DNA of 64,000 nucleotides, taken from NCBI GenBank assembly GCA_028752905.1, contig JAQNBH010000011.1, positions 26,714,833 to 26,778,832 on the forward strand, read 5' to 3'. Made by a program: the position numbers and the translations under genes. Below, in pieces: positions 47,752 to 59,500 of this stretch. The number at the start of each line of letters is the position of its first letter. The first letter of the stretch is position 1. This DNA comes from Cladorhizidae sp. MBARI D1340-BT2 (taxonomy: Eukaryota > Porifera > Demospongiae > Poecilosclerida > Cladorhizidae). The notes beneath the pieces were generated by a model that had not been told where the DNA came from, did no database searches, and saw only the letters and a program-made list of their open reading frames with translations.

Positions 47752-48690
47752 CTAGTTGAAATATTTCGGTTGAAAGACTAGGACGTAGTCTCCCTCGTCA
47801 AACTCCCTAGGTTTCGCCTTCTTGTCATGTTGACGTTTGTACGACTCTTTACTAAGTCCTTCCGTGCAACTGGCGAACTCCCGTACGACAGCCATGCATT
47901 CTCGTAACTGCTTTAGGTATTCGGTTGACTCCATACCTTCCTCCATTTCTTCCTGGGTCCACTGATCGATCAAGACGTTCAGGGTAGTCCTCATCTTGCG
48001 TCCGAACAAAAGCTCGTAGGGTGAGAACCTGGTCGACTTGTGCACGGTGCCTCGATACGCCCACAGCACAAAGTGGAGGCACTCGTCCCACTCACTCGAG
48101 CCTTTTTGCGTGAGTTTCCGCAAGAGGCGCTTCATTGTAGCATTGAAGCGTTCGACCATCCCGTCAGTCTGGGGATCGTATGGGGAGGTCCGTATCTGTT
48201 TGATTCCGGTCTTCATGCAGAACTCCTTCATCATCTTGGAGACAAAATTAGCCCCATTGTCCGTCAATACTTCCTCAGGGACACCTAGTCGTGACGTCAC
48301 CTCGATTAAACATTGTACAACTTCCATAGATGTAACATTTAGGCTTCAGGCCACTTTGTCGCATAGTCGGCAATAACAAGTACCCACCTATTCCCTGACC
48401 TTGTCCTCTTGAGGGGTCCGAATATGTCCATGGCTATTCATCTGAACGGCGTCTGGATGAGAGGTAATGATCTCAACGGTGCTGTTGGTAGAGATGCTGG
48501 TGCCGCCAGCTGACAAACCGGACACGATCGGCAGGCCTCCTTTACATCAGTCGCCATCCTCGGCCACGTGACCCTCCTCCTCAAAAGGTCCAGAGTCCGT
48601 GCCTCACCAAAGTGACCCGCTGTCGGTGAACAGTGTGCTGTCCGTAGTACCTCACTCCTGCATGTCTGGGGTACAACCAACAGAGGTTTT
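47752..48690 (-). pseudogene. Integrase: HHCC zinc domain and DDE core, upstream of RT
   Basis: The HHCC domain (TAHCSPTAGHFGEARTLDLL, then EACRSCPVCQ) lies at about 48520-48640. The core follows: IAMDIFGPLKRTRSGNRWVL with the first Asp (about 48360-48425), VLTDNGANF with the second Asp (about 48245-48270), and DGMVERFNATMKR with the catalytic Glu (about 48130-48165). All catalytic residues are present. An in-frame TGA lies just before the core near 48428, a 1-bp shift near 48342, and a TAG at 47749-47751. After that TAG the same frame goes on with the C-terminal domain. Location 5' of RT is the defining feature. Confidence 0.9.
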
Positions 48691-49450
48691 TCCTCACCCT
48701 TTTCCGGTTTTTTGTGTAAAAGACCTTTGTTCCAGCAGAAACTCCCCCGTCCACGTCAGCCTGGTGGCGCCAGTCTATGAGAGTCTGGTCCACCAACTGG
48801 AGAGTACGCAACTGGGATGGAGAAATCTGCTCCAGGGTTTTCTCGTCGTCATCAGGAACAACGGTCACTGTCGGTTCCTGGGTAGGGGTTACAAACATGT
48901 CATCCTCAAATGCATATAATTCACCCAATGTTTGGTCCGATTGGAGACCCGTGACTTCAGCCCCTTCCTCCTCCTGAAGTGCTGACAGCCTTCTTTGTTC
49001 GGTCTCCTCTTTCTTCTGGCTCGCTCGCGTCATGGCCAGGGCTGTTTCGGTTGTCTCGCCTCCGGTCATTTCTTCCGTAAAGACCTCCTTCAACAGTCTT
49101 CGAAAACTGGGGATGTCCTGTCCCAACAACATGTCCACATTCAAGACCTGAGAAACTCCAACAGCCATTTCTGTCTTTCTCCCATCCACAGTCAGCTCTA
49201 TCCTAGCCACCGGGAAGGCCTGCTTGGTGTGACTGGCGGTGGCGTACGAGATCGTCCACACCAGCTTATCCTTTTCTTGCACACAACGCGGGTGCACCAT
49301 GGACTTGGTACAGCCCGTATCCAGTAGGGCTATCCTCTCCTGTCCATTCACTGTGACCTCCTTGGTCCAGTTGTTCCCTCGCTTTCCTTCTTGCGGGAAG
49401 GTCGAACAACACCGGGCATTCCCCTCGATCTTGACTTTACAGTTCGACGG
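48690..49450 (-). pseudogene. Aspartic protease and PR-IN linker
   Basis: The minus frame includes LLDTGCTKSMVHPRCV with the catalytic Asp-Thr-Gly at about 49311-49328, PVARIELTVDGRK, and LNVDMLLGQDIPSF, the C-terminal LLGxD element of retropepsins. A long acidic linker (about 48780-49050) follows. It ends with FYTKNRKR near 48700, where a 1-bp shift moves the reading into the integrase zinc domain. The enzyme would mature the Gag-Pol polyprotein. Confidence 0.85.
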
Positions 49451-49662
49451 AAGTGCCCAATCTGCCCACACCGGAAGCACTCAATCCTACTTGAGTCTCT
49501 AGGGTGTGTGGTTGTCGTGGTTGTGGGGGTGGTCCGCTTATCCCCCAGTGGTAAACGTCTAGGGTCAGGATCCCTCTGACGGTTGGGTGTGGTGTGAGTG
49601 GGTAAGGGTTGTTGTACATTTTCTCTCTCCCTATTGGGTAAGGGTCGTTTTTGGAATTCCAC
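49348..49662 (-). pseudogene. Gag nucleocapsid segment with zinc knuckle
   Basis: The frame is basic and Thr/Pro-rich, then CFRCGQIGHFRR at about 49448-49483. The fourth ligand Cys of the CX2CX4HX4C knuckle is found only in the next frame (NCKVK), so a 1-bp loss falls within the knuckle. The protease frame continues from there. Confidence 0.75.
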
Positions 49663-50407
49663 CTCCCGTTAAATGCATAACCACAGCTGTGTTCAATCCC
49701 TCATATGTGGGTATATCTAGGTTGCACATCGGCTGCTGCAACCACCTTGGCAACCGTTGTAATGCTAACTCCTGGGCTATGAGGTCAAGCACAGGCATCC
49801 CAGATGCCTCCACCCACTTCCTCAATGATTGCCGGTGTGATCGGAACCACTTATCCGGTTTATCACTGTCGAAAGTTGTCTCAAACACTTGCCTATGATA
49901 GGTCTCTATGGATATACTATAGGTACTTAACAACAGCCTCCTCACTTCTCCATAATCATTCTGGTCCTGAGCGCTGAGTGTTGACACCGCAGTCAGTCCC
50001 TGTCCAGAGAGAGAGCCCCGGAGATACACACTCCACTGTGCTCTGGGCCAGCCAGCCACTGCAGCAGTCGCCTCAAAGGTCTCTATAAATGCCCCCATGT
50101 CATCCACTCCTTCTTGGTACTTTTGGAGGGCAAGCCGGGGTAGATGGGGTGGGAGAGCTGCTGGAATTGCCGGTTGTGGTGGATGGACGTTATTTGCCAT
50201 CCGGGTTAGTCTCTCCTCCCACGCCTGTGCTTGCCTCAGCTCTCTGGCATCTCTAGCCTCCTCCGTCTGCTGCATATATCGCAGGAATTGGGCCATTGGA
50301 TCGTGTGGTTGAGCCCCTGTCTCCAGCTCCGGTATATCACTGCGGAGGCGACGTACTGGGCGAGCTCGGTCTCGGTCCTCCGACATCTCCCAACTCAATT
50401 CCTCCAC
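49631..50407 (-). CDS. gag: Gag polyprotein (capsid part)
   Basis: 258 codons from ATG at 50405-50407, after a ~200-bp leader. Residues ~55-85 are Glu/Arg/Gln-rich (EEARDARELRQAQAWEERL) and may be helical. Residues ~110-235 form a SCAN-like gypsy capsid region with FIETFEATAAVAGWPRAQW, LRGSLSGQGL and RLPRWLQQ. The frame stops at 49631, just where a Pro/Arg-rich nucleocapsid segment begins in another frame (from about 49662), so a frameshift separates capsid from zinc knuckle. The product would assemble the particle. Confidence 0.85.
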   Translation of the reverse strand: MEELSWEMSEDRDRARPVRRLRSDIPELETGAQPHDPMAQFLRYMQQTEEARDARELRQAQAWEERLTRMANNVHPPQPAIPAALPPHLPRLALQKYQEGVDDMGAFIETFEATAAVAGWPRAQWSVYLRGSLSGQGLTAVSTLSAQDQNDYGEVRRLLLSTYSISIETYHRQVFETTFDSDKPDKWFRSHRQSLRKWVEASGMPVLDLIAQELALQRLPRWLQQPMCNLDIPTYEGLNTAVVMHLTGGGIPKTTLTQ

Positions 50408-50592
50408 ACAAAAATTATAAAGTGAATTTCCTAACTAGTTAGGAGAGGGTTTTCAGGTTGCTTAGCTTACGCCCAACTGTGCTCCCGCTAGGAAAAAAAA
50501 TAAATTTATTATTATTATAATTTAAAAAAATTAAACCAACCAGTTACTCTGTTGTAGCTGATGCCTTGGTCCGTGATCCAATTCCTTTGGAA

Positions 50593-50608
50593 CCCACCGC
50601 TGCCACCA
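50593..50608 (-). promoter_or_regulatory. Primer-binding site for tRNA-Leu
   Basis: On the minus strand, TGGTGGCAGCGGTGGG starts 2 bp after the 5' LTR. It complements 16 bases of the 3' end of a tRNA-Leu (UAG-type, from memory). Confidence 0.85.
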
Positions 50609-50610
50609 AA

Positions 50611-51050
50611 TGTCGGAAATGCTTTCCTTGAGAGTGTCACACTTAGTCTCTCCGAACAGATCCGCGCCGACTTATAGTTACTGACACTTCTGATTCACCT
50701 CTCACTCAGGTGAACCAGCAAGTGCTTTCCCCTTACAAGCCCAAATGACCACTTGAGATTAATAAACACTTCTTAGTGCATATAACAATACTGCCAAAAA
50801 GAATCTCATCACAATATTTACAAACTCAGTGTCCAACAACTAATAAATTCAAGCTACTCTCCTAGCTCTCTGTAGCTCTCTCTAGCTCTCTTTCTTCCGG
50901 TCTGTGGTTTTAGTATTGGTCAGTTATAAATAACTTTACCCGGTGAGTTAAATATACTCCGGTCCATATATGGCATGGTTTGTAGTAGTAATTCATTAAC
51001 TTGTACTACTTCCTCTCTCACTTGTCTGGCAGGGAATGCCATTTCCGACA
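50611..51050 (-). repeat. 5' LTR of the 45.7-51.0-kb gypsy element
   Basis: 440 bp; termini TGTCGGAAATG and CATTTCCGACA are perfect 11-bp inverted copies. Confidence 0.95.
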
Positions 51051-51052
51051 AT

Positions 51053-51154
51053 GTGGAGAACTCGACCACATCAGCACCACCGACAAAAAGGGTCTGCACG
51101 TGCACGACCTGCAAGAAAGTAGGACACAACAGCAGGTCATGCCCAGAACCATGA
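51053..51154 (+). pseudogene. Zinc-knuckle C-terminal exon interrupted by the gypsy insertion
   Basis: From the insertion site the plus frame reads VENSTTSAPPTKRVC, then CTTCKKVGHNSRSC (51101-51142), a CX2CX4HX4C knuckle, then PEP and TGA at 51152-51154. Left of the insertion the same frame is open back to an ATG near 45640. Such knuckles close some MULE-type transposases and nucleic-acid-binding proteins. The rest of the protein was not recognised. The insertion disrupts the exon. Confidence 0.55.
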
Positions 51155-51341
51155 CGTCAGCATTCTTTCACTTAGCTACTCACTACCTTCTCCTTGCTAA
51201 TTTTATCCTTGCTAATTTAATTTTTATGTCCTTGCTATAACCATTACAAAGATAACCAGGATTATCTACTGCTGTCAGCACTAGCCACTCAATCAAACTA
51301 CACTTTTAGCTTAGCTACTAATCCATAACAAAAGGTAAAAT

Positions 51342-51600
51342 AAAGTAGTGAAGGTGCAGAAACTCACTTGGACCCCTATAACTAGCTCTCAAAACAACAA
51401 AAAATCTGACTTGTGTAGCTAGGGTGTAATTTAGTTTAAACAAAGTAGTAAAGGTGCAAAAACTCAGTTGGACCCTATAGAGACGACGATAAAAAGATAG
51501 ATTGGTGAGCCTATAACTTGAAGATGCTAGCCCTCGAAACAATAAACAAAATTCTAAACAGTTAACTTGTAGCTAGCCAGGGTGTAGCTAATAATAAACT
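51342..51600. repeat. Imperfect tandem duplication (100-bp offset)
   Basis: AAAGTAGTGAAGGTGCA at 51342 recurs as AAAGTAGTAAAGGTGCA at 51442, followed in both by AACTCA-TTGGACCC. Both units end in TAGCTAG and AGGGTGTA words; the second unit is longer. Confidence 0.75.
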
Positions 51601-51906
51601 AAGACTACACCATACCTTTCACAAGATGCCAAGAAGTTCTTCTCCCTTTGTCCCAGCTATTTAACAGGGTAGCGCCATGGCTTAGCGTTGCCTAGATCAC
51701 AAAAGAAAAAACTACTTCCGGTACGGGTCGTCGTATGATTAAAAACGTGACGTCATCAATGCGTGACGCGTAGTTACGCGTATGTCGTGTAGTGAAGAAT
51801 GAAAGCAAAACTGTGTATAACTTTGGAATAGCATTAGATCAAGGCACAATTCTATTACCATTCTACTTAGCTATCCTTGACCTTTAACCTCATGACAATA
51901 ATACAG

Positions 51907-51957
51907 ATTTTTTGGGGGGGCTGAAGTGGGCTCTTTTCTCAGATCGTATCACATATA
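51907..51957 (-). repeat. Right inverted terminal repeat
   Basis: The complement begins TATATGTGATACGATCTGAG and continues with GAGCCCACTTC, matching 44933-44974. Confidence 0.65.
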
Positions 51958-52140
51958 CTTGTCTTGCATTTTTTTAAACTTCTTGTCATGAATGTCTCCC
52001 TGTTCTGAACATGACTGGCTACCGTGTTATTATAAAATCTCTCCATGTGTCTCTGAATACAGAGCCAGCTAAGGAAATGTGGTCAATATCTACATACACA
52101 AAGTACTATAAATCTGGAAAATTCATGTTTACAATAATCT

Positions 52141-52320
52141 ACAATAATCTTCTCATAATCAACTTGAAATTGTATTCTCTCGACGTTTCGACTATATGCT
52201 CTAGCCTTCATTGAGATGCTAAGACTCGTATGAGCCTGCTATATACCGGTAGCTAGCAATCCACCACATACTACAAAATCACAATTTGGCATGCGCGTCT
52301 AGCACGTTAACCAGATGTGG
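52141..52320 (-). repeat. Dispersed ~170-bp repeat, copy 3 (best stem II and GAAAC)
   Basis: It matches copies at 1768 and 13775. On the minus strand GGCTA-GAGCATA-TAGTC forms a 5-bp stem (one G/U pair) followed by GAAACGTC. The CUGAUGA box is changed (TCAATGA). An A-rich tract with AAT words follows on the right. Confidence 0.65.
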
Positions 52321-52912
52321 AAAGAAAAAAGAGAATTTTTTATTTTAAATAATAATACTAATAGTAACAATTAAATAAATAAATAACCCAAAAATATAAA
52401 GAATAATAATAATAATAAATTAATTAATTAATGTGAATCTGGAGATATTTATGCGGGCATTCAGGTTTTTGAGGTTCCCTCCACTCGTAACTCGGGTAAC
52501 TTGGCTATAATTATACTTGTAAATTTTTTTTAGTATCAACAGAGATCACAAAGAGAGACCTATATTTTGAGCTAATATCAAGTCCATACCATGAAGTTTA
52601 CGGAATCTATGGAGTTATAAAGTGGTAAACACAAGAAGAAAAAAGGGGGAAAATACATGTGGGTCACTCTCCCCCCCAAAAATGCAACTGTCCTTCCTTA
52701 ACAGCAGTTATCTAATTAAGCGTAAACAATCGTTTCTTTCGAGCATACGGAATGCAACCAAGGTTAATGAGAGGCGGAGCTTGCAGTTATAGCAGCGCGA
52801 GCACGTCTTGGCCTGAGCTGAAACTGTGAGCAGCTTGCGATCTGATAGAACATATCTAAAGTCCAAACAGCAATGTGGACATAATTGTCTGAATCAGAAA
52901 TAGGAGGGGAGA
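52321..52912. other. Unrecognised AT-rich sequence
   Basis: Short AAT and TTAA runs lie near 52360-52435; nothing else is recognised before the Merlin-like transposase remnant. Confidence 0.5.
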
Positions 52913-53575
52913 AGGTGCCCAGACAGAAACTGCCGGAAGAAGCGGTCCATTCATCATGCTTCATGGTTTGAAGGCAGTCAACTATCGCTGGAGAAGATCC
53001 TAGAGATCACCTATCTGTGGGCAGAGGAAATCCAGGAGATTAAGATTAGGAAGTGGGTTGAGATTGCTGAACACACAAGTGTTGAGACTGCTGCCACTTC
53101 CTACGAGAGATAGGGCTAGGCTAGGGCTATAATAAGGCTAGGGCTATAATAGTAATAATTAAATCCATTATGTTTCATTGCCCTCACTCTTTACAAGTAT
53201 GTGTCCAATATCATGACAGTCATCCTGACATGCTTGGAGGTCCGGGCACTGTTGTTGAAAGTGACGAAGCAAAAGGAAATATAATAGTAGCCGAATCACG
53301 AATGGGAAGTGGGTCTAGGAGGAATAGAACGTAGCATCGATAAAGTGTTTCTTGCTGTTGTGCCTTGCTGTGATGCCAACACGCTCATCCTTGTAATCCA
53401 GAGGTATGTGCTTCCTGGCACAGAGATTCATACAGATGAGTGGAGAGCCTATACGAGTCTCAATCAAGTTGGATATACACACCTTACGGTAAACCATTCC
53501 CAGCATTTTGTTGATCCTGTCACAGGTCATACAAAGAGACTCCATTTGCACATATTATTAATCGATGCAACCTAG
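52913..53575 (+). pseudogene. Merlin/ISXO2-like transposase remnant
   Basis: The first segment (52913-53113) has CPDRNCRKKRS, the second half of a zinc ribbon, then SWFEGSQLSLEKILEITYLW, the helical region of this family, and stops at TAG. The second segment (53230-53311) reads LGGPGTVVESDEAK with the first catalytic acid. The third (53312-53575) reads LGGIERSIDKVFLAVV, IIQRY-like VIQRYVLPGTEIHTDEWRAY with the second catalytic Asp, and GYTHLTVNHSQHFVDP. The expected third acid downstream of the HT dipeptide is missing because the sequence runs into the 28-bp satellite. Stops and frameshifts separate the segments. It is a DNA-transposon fossil; a host-derived copy is less likely. Confidence 0.82.
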
Positions 53576-56500
53576 GTATACCCATGTAGTTGATAAAACC
53601 TAGGTATACCCAGGCAGCTGATACAATCTAGGTATACACAGGCAGTTGATGCAACCTAGGTATACCCAGGTAGCTGATTCATCAACTAGATATAACCAGG
53701 CAGTTGATGCAACCTATGTATGCCCAGGCAGCTGATACAATCTAGGTTTACCCAGGCAGTTGATGCAACCTAGGTATACACTGGAAGCTGATACAATCTA
53801 GGCAATTGATGCAATCTAGGTATACCCAGGCAGCTGATACAACCTAGGTATACCCAGGCAGATGATACAACCCAGGCAATTGATGCAACCTAGGTATACC
53901 CAGGCAGTTGATTCAAACTAGGTATACCCAGGCAGCTGATGCATCCTAGGTATACCCACAGGCAGTTGATGCAACCTAGATATACTCAGGCAGTTGGTGC
54001 AACCTAGGTATACCCAGACAGTTGATGCAACCAAGGTATACCCAGGCAGTTGATCCAACCTGGATATACCCAGTCAGTTGATGCAACCTAGGTATACCCA
54101 GGCAGCTGATGTAACATAGGTATACCCAGGCAGTTGATGCGACCTAGGTATAGCCAGGCAGCTGATGTAACCTAACAATACACAGGCAATGGATGCAACC
54201 TAGGTATAGCCAGGCATCTGTTGCATACTAGGTATACTCAGGCAATTGATGCAACCTAGGTATACCCTGGCAGCTGATGCAACCTAAGTATACCCAGGAA
54301 GCTGATACAACCTAGGTATATTAAGACAGTTGATGCAACCTAGGTATACCCAAGCAGTTGATGCAATCTAGGTATATCTAGGCAGTTGATGCAACCTAGG
54401 TATACCAAGGCAGCTGATACAATCAAGGTATACCCAGGCAATTGTTGGAACCTAGGTATACCAAGTCGCCAGATACAACCTAGGTATACCCAGGCAGCTG
54501 ATACAACCAAGCAGTTGATGCAACCTAGGTGTACCCAGGCAGTTGATACAACCTAGGTATATCCAGGCAGCTGATGCAACCTAGGTATACCCAGGCAGTT
54601 GATGTAACCTAGAAATACTCAGGCAGTTGATGCAACCTAGGCAGTTGATGCAACCTAGGCAGTTGATGCAACCTAGGTATACCTAGGCAATTGATGCAAC
54701 CTAGGTATACCCAGGCAGTTGATGAAACGTAGGTGTACCCTGGCAGCTGATGCAACCTAGGTATACCCAGGAATTTGATGCAGCCTATGTATATCCAGGC
54801 AGCTGATGCAACCTAGGTATATCCACGCAGTTGATGCAACCTAGGTATACCCAGGCAGTTGTTGCAATCTAGGTATACTCAGACAGTTGATGCAACCTAG
54901 GTGTAAAGAGACAGTTGATTCAACCTAGGTATAGCCAGGTAGTTGATGCAACCTAGGTTTACCCGGGCAGTTGATGCAACCTAGGTATAGCCAGGCAGTT
55001 GATGCAACCTAAATATAGCCATGCAGTGATACAACCTAGGCTATACACAGGCAGTTGATGCAACCTAGGTATAGCCAGGCAGTTAATGCAACCTAGGTAT
55101 ACTCAGGCAGTTGATGCAATCTAGGTATAACCAGGCAGTTGATGCATCCTAGGGATACCCAGGCAGTTGATGCAACTAGGTATACCTATGCAGCTGATGT
55201 AATTTAGGTATACCCAAGCAGTTGATGCAACATAGGTATATCCTGGCATTTGATGCAACCTAGGTATACCCTGGCATTTGATACAACCTAGGTATACCCA
55301 GGCAGTTGTTGCAAACTAGGTATAGCCAGGCAGTTGATGCAACCTAGGTATACCCAGGCAGTTGATGCAAACTATGTATAGCCAGGCACTTGATGCAACC
55401 TAAGTATAGCCAGGCAGTGATGCAACCTAGGTACACCCAGGCAGTTGATGAAACCTAGGATACCCAGGCAGTTGAATCAACCTAGGTATACACAGGCAGT
55501 TGAAGCAACCTAGGTATACCCAGGCAGTTGATGCAACCTACGTATACCCAGGCAGCTGATGCAATCTACGTATACCCAGGCAGCTGATACAACCTAGGTA
55601 TACCCTTGCAGTTGATGCAACCTAGGTATACCCAGGCAGCTGATACAATCTAGGTATACCCAGGCAGTTGATGCAACCTAGGTAAACCTAGGAAGCTGAA
55701 TCATCAACCTAGGTATACCCAGGCAGTTGATGCAACCTATGTATGCCCAGAGAGCTGATACAATCTAGGTATACCCAGGCAGTTGATGCAACCTAGGTAT
55801 ACACAGGCAGCTGATACAATCTAGGTATACCCAGGCAATTGATGCAATCTAGGTATACCCAGGCAGCTGATACAACCTAGGTATACCCAGGCAGATGATA
55901 CAACCTAGGTATACCAAGGCAGCTGATGCAATCTAGGTATACCCAGGCAGTTGATGCAACCTAGATATACTCAGGCAGTTGGTGCAACCTAGGTATACCC
56001 AGACAGTTGATGCAACCAAGGCATACCCAGGCAGTTGATCCAACCTGGGTATACCCAGTCAGTTGATGCAACCTAGGTATACCCACGCAGCTGATGCAAC
56101 CTAGGTATAGCCAGGCAGTTGATACAACCTATGTATACCAGGCAGTTGATGCAACCTAGGTATATGCAGGTAGATGATGCAATTAGGTATACCCAAGCAG
56201 TGGATGCAACCTAGGTATACCCAGACAGCTGATGCAACATAGGTATACCCAGGCAGTTGATGCAACCTAGGTATACCCAGGCAGCTGATGTAACCTAAGA
56301 ATACACAGGCAATGGATGCAACCGAGGTATAGCCAGGCATCTGATGCATACTAGGTATACTCAGGCAATTGATGCAACCTAGGTATACCCAGGCAGCTGA
56401 TGCAACCTAAGTATACCTAGGAAGCTGATACAACCTAGGTATACTCAGACAGTTGATGCAACCTAGGTATACCCAGGCAGCTGATACAATCAAGGTATAC

Positions 56501-59500
56501 CCAGGCAATTGATGGAATCTAGGTATACCCAAACAGCTGATACAACCTAGGTATACCCAGGCAGTTGATGCGACCTAGGTATAGCCAGGCAGCTGATGTA
56601 ACCTAACAATACACAGGCAATGGATGCAACCTAGGTATAGCCAGGCATCTGTTGCATACTAGGTATACTCAGGCAATTGATGCAACCTAGGTATACCCTG
56701 GCAGCTGATGCAACCTAAGTATACCCAGGAAGCTGATACAACCTAGGTATATTAAGACAGTTGATGCAACCAAGGTATACCCAAGCAGTTGATGCAATCT
56801 AGGTATATCTAGGCAGTTTATGCAATCTAGGTATACCAAGGCAGCTGATACAATCAAGGTATACCCAGGCAATTGTTGGAACCTAGGTATACCAAGTCGC
56901 CAGATACAACCTAGGTATACCCAGGCAGCTGATACAACCTAGCAGTTGATGCAACCTAGGTATACCCAGGCAGTTGATACAACCTAGGTATATCCAGGCA
57001 GCTGATGCAACCTAGGTATACCCAGGCAGTTGATGTAACCTAGAAATACTCAGGCAGTTGATGCAACCTAGGCAGTTGATGCAACCTAGGCAGTTGATGC
57101 AACCTAGGTATACCTAGGCAATTGATGCAACCTAGGTATACCCAGGCAGTTGATGAAACGTAGGTGTACCCTGGCAGCTGATGCAACCTAGGTATACCCA
57201 GGCATTTGATGCAGCCTATGTATATCCAGGCAGCTGATGCAACCTATGTATATCCACGCAGTTGATGCAACCTAGGTATACCCAGGCAGTTGTTGCAATC
57301 TAGGTATACTCAGACAGTTGATGCAACCTAGGTGTAAAGAGACAGTTGATTCAACCTAGGTATAGCCAGGTAGTTGATGCAACCTAGGTTTACCCGGGCA
57401 GTTGATGCAACCTAGGTATAGCCAGGCACTTGATGCAACCTAAATATAGCCATGCAGTGATACAACCTAGGCTATACACAGGCAGTTGATGCAACCTAGG
57501 TATAGCCAGGCAGTTAATGCAACCTAGGTATACTCAGGCAGTTGATGCAATCTAGGTATAACCAGGCAGTTGATGCATCCTAGGGATACCCAGGCAATTG
57601 ATGCAACTAGGTATACCTATGCAGCTGATGTAATTTAGGTATACCCAAGCAGTTGATGCAACATAGGTATATCCTGGCATTTGATGCAACCTAGGTATAC
57701 CCTGGCATTTGATACAACCTAGGTATACCCAGGCAGTTGTTGCAAACTAGGTATAGCCAGGCAGTTGATGCAACCTAGGTATACCCAGGCAGTTGATGCA
57801 AACTATGTATAGCCAGGCACTTGATGCAACCTAAGTTTAGCCAGGCAGTGATGCAACCTAGGTACACCCAGGCAGTTGATGAAACCTAGGATACCCAGGC
57901 AGTTGAATCAACCTAGGTATACACAGGCAGTTGAAGCAACCTAGGTATACCCAGGCAGTTGATGCAACCTACGTATACCCAGGCAGCTGATGCAATCTAC
58001 GTATACCCAGGCAGCTGATACAACCTAGGTATACCCTTGCAGTTGATGCAACCTAGGTATACCCAGGCAGCTGATACAATCTAGGTATACCCAGGCAGTT
58101 GATGCAACCTAGGTAAACCTAGGAAGCTGAATCATCAACCTAGGTATACCCAGGCAGTTGATGCAACCTATGTATGCCCAGACAGCTGATACAATCTAGG
58201 TATACCCAGGCAGTTGATGCAACCTAGGTATACACAGGCAGCTGATACAATCTAGGTATACCCAGGCAATTGATGCAATCTAGGTATACCCAGGCAGCTG
58301 ATACAACCTAGGTATACCCAGGCAGATGATACAACCTAGGTATACCAAGGCAGCTGATGCAATCTAGGTATACCCAGGCAGTTGATGCAACCTAGATATA
58401 CTCAGGCAGTTGGTGCAACCTAGGTATACCCAGAGAGTTGATGCAACCAAGGTATACCCAGGCAGTTGATCCAACCTGGGTATACCCAGTCAGTTGATGC
58501 AACCTAGGTATACCCACGCAGCTGATGCAACCTAGGTATAGCCAGGCAGTTGATACAACCTATGTATACCAGGCAGTTGATGCAACCTAGGTATATGCAG
58601 GTAGATGATGCAATTAGGTATACCCAAGCAGTGGATGCAACCTAGGTATACCCAGACAGCTGATGCAACATAGGTATACCCAGGCAGTTGATGCAACCTA
58701 GGTATACTCAGGCATTTGATGCAGCCTATGTATATCCAGGCAGCTGATGCAACCTAGGTATACCCACGCAGTTGATGCAACCTAGGTATACCCAGGCAGT
58801 TGTTGCAATCTAGGTATACTCAGACAGTTGATGCAACCTAGGTGTAAAGAGACAGTTGATTCAACCTAGGTATAGCCAGGTAGTTGATGCAACCTAGGTT
58901 TACCCGGGCAGTTGATGCAACCTAGGTATAGCCAGGCAGTTGATGCAACCTAAATATAGCCAGGCAGTGATACAACCTAGGCTATACACAGGCAGTTGAT
59001 GCAACCTAGGTATAGCCAGACAGTTAATGCAACCTAGGTATACTCAGGCAGTTGATGCAATCTAGGTATAACCAGGCAGTTGATGCATCCTAGGGATACC
59101 CAGGCAGTTGATGCAACCTAGGTATACCCAGGCAGCTGATGTAACCTAAGAATACACAGGCAATGGATGCAACCGAGGTATAGCCAGGCATCTGATGCAT
59201 ACTAGGTATACTCAGGCAATTGATGCAACCTAGGTATACCCAGGCAGCTGATGCAACCTAAGTATACCTAGGAAGCTGATACAACCTAGGTATACTCAGA
59301 CAGTTGATGCAACCTAGGTATACCCAGGCAGCTGATACAATCAAGGTATACCCAGGCAATTGATGGAATCTAGGTATACCCAAACAGCTGATACAACCTA
59401 GGTAGCTGATACAACCTAGGTATACCCAGGCAGATAATACAGTCTAGGTATACCCAGGCAATCCCTGGCAGTTGATTCAACCTAGGTATACCCAGGCAGA

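Larger units (their letters stand above)
45708..51050 (-). mobile_element. Gmr1-like Ty3/gypsy LTR retrotransposon, near complete, target duplication ATGTG
   Basis: LTRs of 440 bp each (5' at 50611-51050, 3' at 45708-46147) and a perfect 5-bp duplication ATGTG (45703-45707, 51051-51055) define the element. Minus-strand order is primer site, gag, zinc knuckle, protease, integrase zinc domain, integrase core with GPY/F-like C-terminus, RT, RNase H, purine tract, 3' LTR. LTRs differ at about five positions. The coding region is complete in domain content but broken by several single-base indels, two nonsense codons and a 5-bp duplication, so it is recently dead or depends on other copies. Confidence 0.95.
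44933..51957. mobile_element. Putative DNA transposon with inverted ends, split by a gypsy insertion
   Basis: The left end 44933-44974 and the complement of 51907-51957 share TATATG, TACGATCTGAGAAAAG, GCCCACTTC and CCCAAAAAAT in the same order, with small gaps. Removing the 5.3-kb gypsy insertion leaves about 1.7 kb containing a CX2CX4HX4C coding exon, as found in some MULE-type transposases. No clear target duplication was seen and no transposase catalytic domain is visible, so superfamily is open. Confidence 0.5.

Noticed and set aside
49391..49898. Plus-strand ORFs across the gypsy gag and nucleocapsid
   Set aside because: They are antisense shadows of recognised minus-strand gag.
44933..51957. 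Assignment of the inverted-end element to MULE
   Set aside because: Only a zinc knuckle supports it; no catalytic domain and no 8-11-bp target duplication could be seen, so the superfamily is left open.
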